The position numbers were made by a program, and so were the translations under genes. Below, piece after piece: positions 22,676-23,486 of a DNA stretch of 23,486 nucleotides. Positions within the stretch are counted from its first letter, which is position 1. Every line of letters begins with the position of its first letter. The notes beneath the pieces are model-generated. The model was not told the DNA's origin. It worked only from the letters and a program-made list of their open reading frames with translations, and did not search any database. Source of the DNA: CAZAMT01 sp964486145 (GTDB lineage: Bacteria > Bacteroidota > Bacteroidia > Bacteroidales > JAAAOM01). Where the stretch lies: assembly GCA_964486145.1 (NCBI GenBank), contig CAZAMT010000030.1:1-23486 (forward strand). Reading direction: 5' to 3'.

Positions 22676-23486
22676 TAAATGAATATACCACCCTGTCTTT
22701 TGCAGCAAATGAAAATTTATGCATTCCTGAACCAACCTTGAATACACTGTAGTTGTTTACAGTACCATTGTACCTGGTTAGGTTTTCATTTTCATCGAAA
22801 TGTATGTTGTTTTTACTGATAACAGGAATATGTATTTCAGCCGTTGCGTTAACCGGTACGGTAACTTTAAGCAAATACCTGTCGTTTTTTAGTTTCCAGT
22901 TTACATTCAGCGTACCATATGGTGTTTCTGTTTCAGTTGCAACCCAGTTGAGTTGTGGTATAAAGTCTGGTTTAATTATGATATTCTTAAACCCGGGTTG
23001 TTTTGGATCCCGTTGGATGCCTGCCAACGATTCAAAAAACCATTCACTTACACTACCAAACATGATGTGGTTTAGTGACATGGAACCATCCCAATCCTGC
23101 CAGAGCGTTGTTGCACCCTGTTCAATCCAGTAACCAAGGCCAGGAATTTTCCTGTGCGTAACCATTTCATACAGCAGGTCACTGTGATCTGTTTGATGCA
23201 ACAGGTTGAACAGGTATTTCAGTCCAACTACGCCAACATCAAAAGTAGTATCTTGCTCACTGATTTTTCGCAGGAGTTGGTTCATCACTTCATCCCTGAT
23301 ATCTTCATCGGCAAGTCCATGGTAAATGGAACCGCTCAACACGGTTTGTCCTTCATTTCCGAACGTTGTTTCTTTTTTAATGTAAAATTCCTTGTAATAC
23401 GCTCGTTTTATTTTTGCAGCCATTGCATTCAGTTGACTAACTTTTTCTTTCTTACCAAGAAGCGTCGCCATGTCTTTGGCCATCTT
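22575..23486 (-). CDS. GH78-type alpha-L-rhamnosidase, C-terminal part (cut by the window edge)
   Basis: The minus-strand frame is open to the right edge, and the visible 300 or so residues are the end of a bacterial alpha-L-rhamnosidase. From the visible start, the (alpha/alpha)6 barrel segment carries TTFDVGVVGLKYLF, PGLGYWIEQGATTLWQDWDG (Glu121 in WIEQ is a conserved active-site acid in the family) and HIMFGSVSEWFFESLAGI. The C-terminal beta-sandwich follows, with ETPYGTLNVNW. It releases terminal rhamnose from plant or algal glycans or glycosides. The final 33 or so codons lie antisense to the end of the fusion gene and look unlike the family, as if the original stop were lost. Signal peptide and catalytic half are outside the window. 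Confidence 0.87.
   Translation of the reverse strand, partial: KMAKDMATLLGKKEKVSQLNAMAAKIKRAYYKEFYIKKETTFGNEGQTVLSGSIYHGLADEDIRDEVMNQLLRKISEQDTTFDVGVVGLKYLFNLLHQTDHSDLLYEMVTHRKIPGLGYWIEQGATTLWQDWDGSMSLNHIMFGSVSEWFFESLAGIQRDPKQPGFKNIIIKPDFIPQLNWVATETETPYGTLNVNWKLKNDRYLLKVTVPVNATAEIHIPVISKNNIHFDENENLTRYNGTVNNYSVFKVGSGMHKFSFAAKDRVVYSFITIHKVHQQMQQSHPEASHQAGALLSTADRAYD

Overview
The window looks like a piece of a Bacteroidota chromosome, most likely an environmental or marine polysaccharide-degrading lineage; this is inferred, since no rRNA or marker gene is present. Signs are Bacteroidota-type promoter elements (TAnnTTTG) before two genes, few clear Shine-Dalgarno sites, many lipoproteins and exported enzymes, Tat-targeted TIM-barrel and enolase-superfamily proteins, a CE7 esterase and a GH78 rhamnosidase. 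There are no rRNA or tRNA genes, CRISPR arrays or intact insertion sequences that I can recognise.

Left part (1-5070): the 3' end of an unknown gene overlaps an AT-rich exported beta-helix protein. A possible decayed gene follows, then a lipoprotein with two glycerophosphodiester phosphodiesterase domains. Next comes a higBA toxin-antitoxin operon on the minus strand with a convincing promoter and dyad operator, a very short ORF, and an exported protein with a predicted beta-propeller fold. This part has an accessory-island feel.

Middle (5344-11203): an M3-family metallopeptidase lipoprotein converges on a DUF234-type AAA ATPase with a shared 13-bp hairpin between them. A CorA cation channel is divergent from the ATPase, and a creatininase-family amidohydrolase follows it behind a repeat-rich leader.

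Carbohydrate part (11219-18086): a minus-strand operon carries a CE7-type acetyl esterase, a GNAT acetyltransferase and a Tat-exported sugar isomerase-like protein, followed by the frameshifted 3' stub of a second isomerase. Upstream lies a Tat-exported enolase-superfamily (sugar-acid dehydratase-like) enzyme. Divergent from it, across a hairpin-rich intergenic region, are an SBF/BASS-type transporter and an exported RraA/HMG-aldolase-like protein. Dehydratase, aldolase and transporter together suggest sugar-acid catabolism, part of it outside the cytoplasm.

Right part (18087-23486): a terminator and a repeat-rich gap precede the most unusual locus. It is a GalU-like nucleotidyltransferase whose signature loop is lost, separated by one base from an 1107-residue protein that joins a fucokinase-like GHMP kinase to a UDP-sugar pyrophosphorylase domain. 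This resembles the kinase/pyrophosphorylase logic of the Bacteroides Fkp protein, but with the domain order reversed and a UDPGP-type rather than a GDP-fucose-type transferase. The 3' end of a GH78 alpha-L-rhamnosidase runs into it from the other strand and overlaps it by 101 bases. An approximately 82-bp repeat occurs in two intergenic regions (14077-14158 and 18324-18404) and contains an operator-like palindrome.
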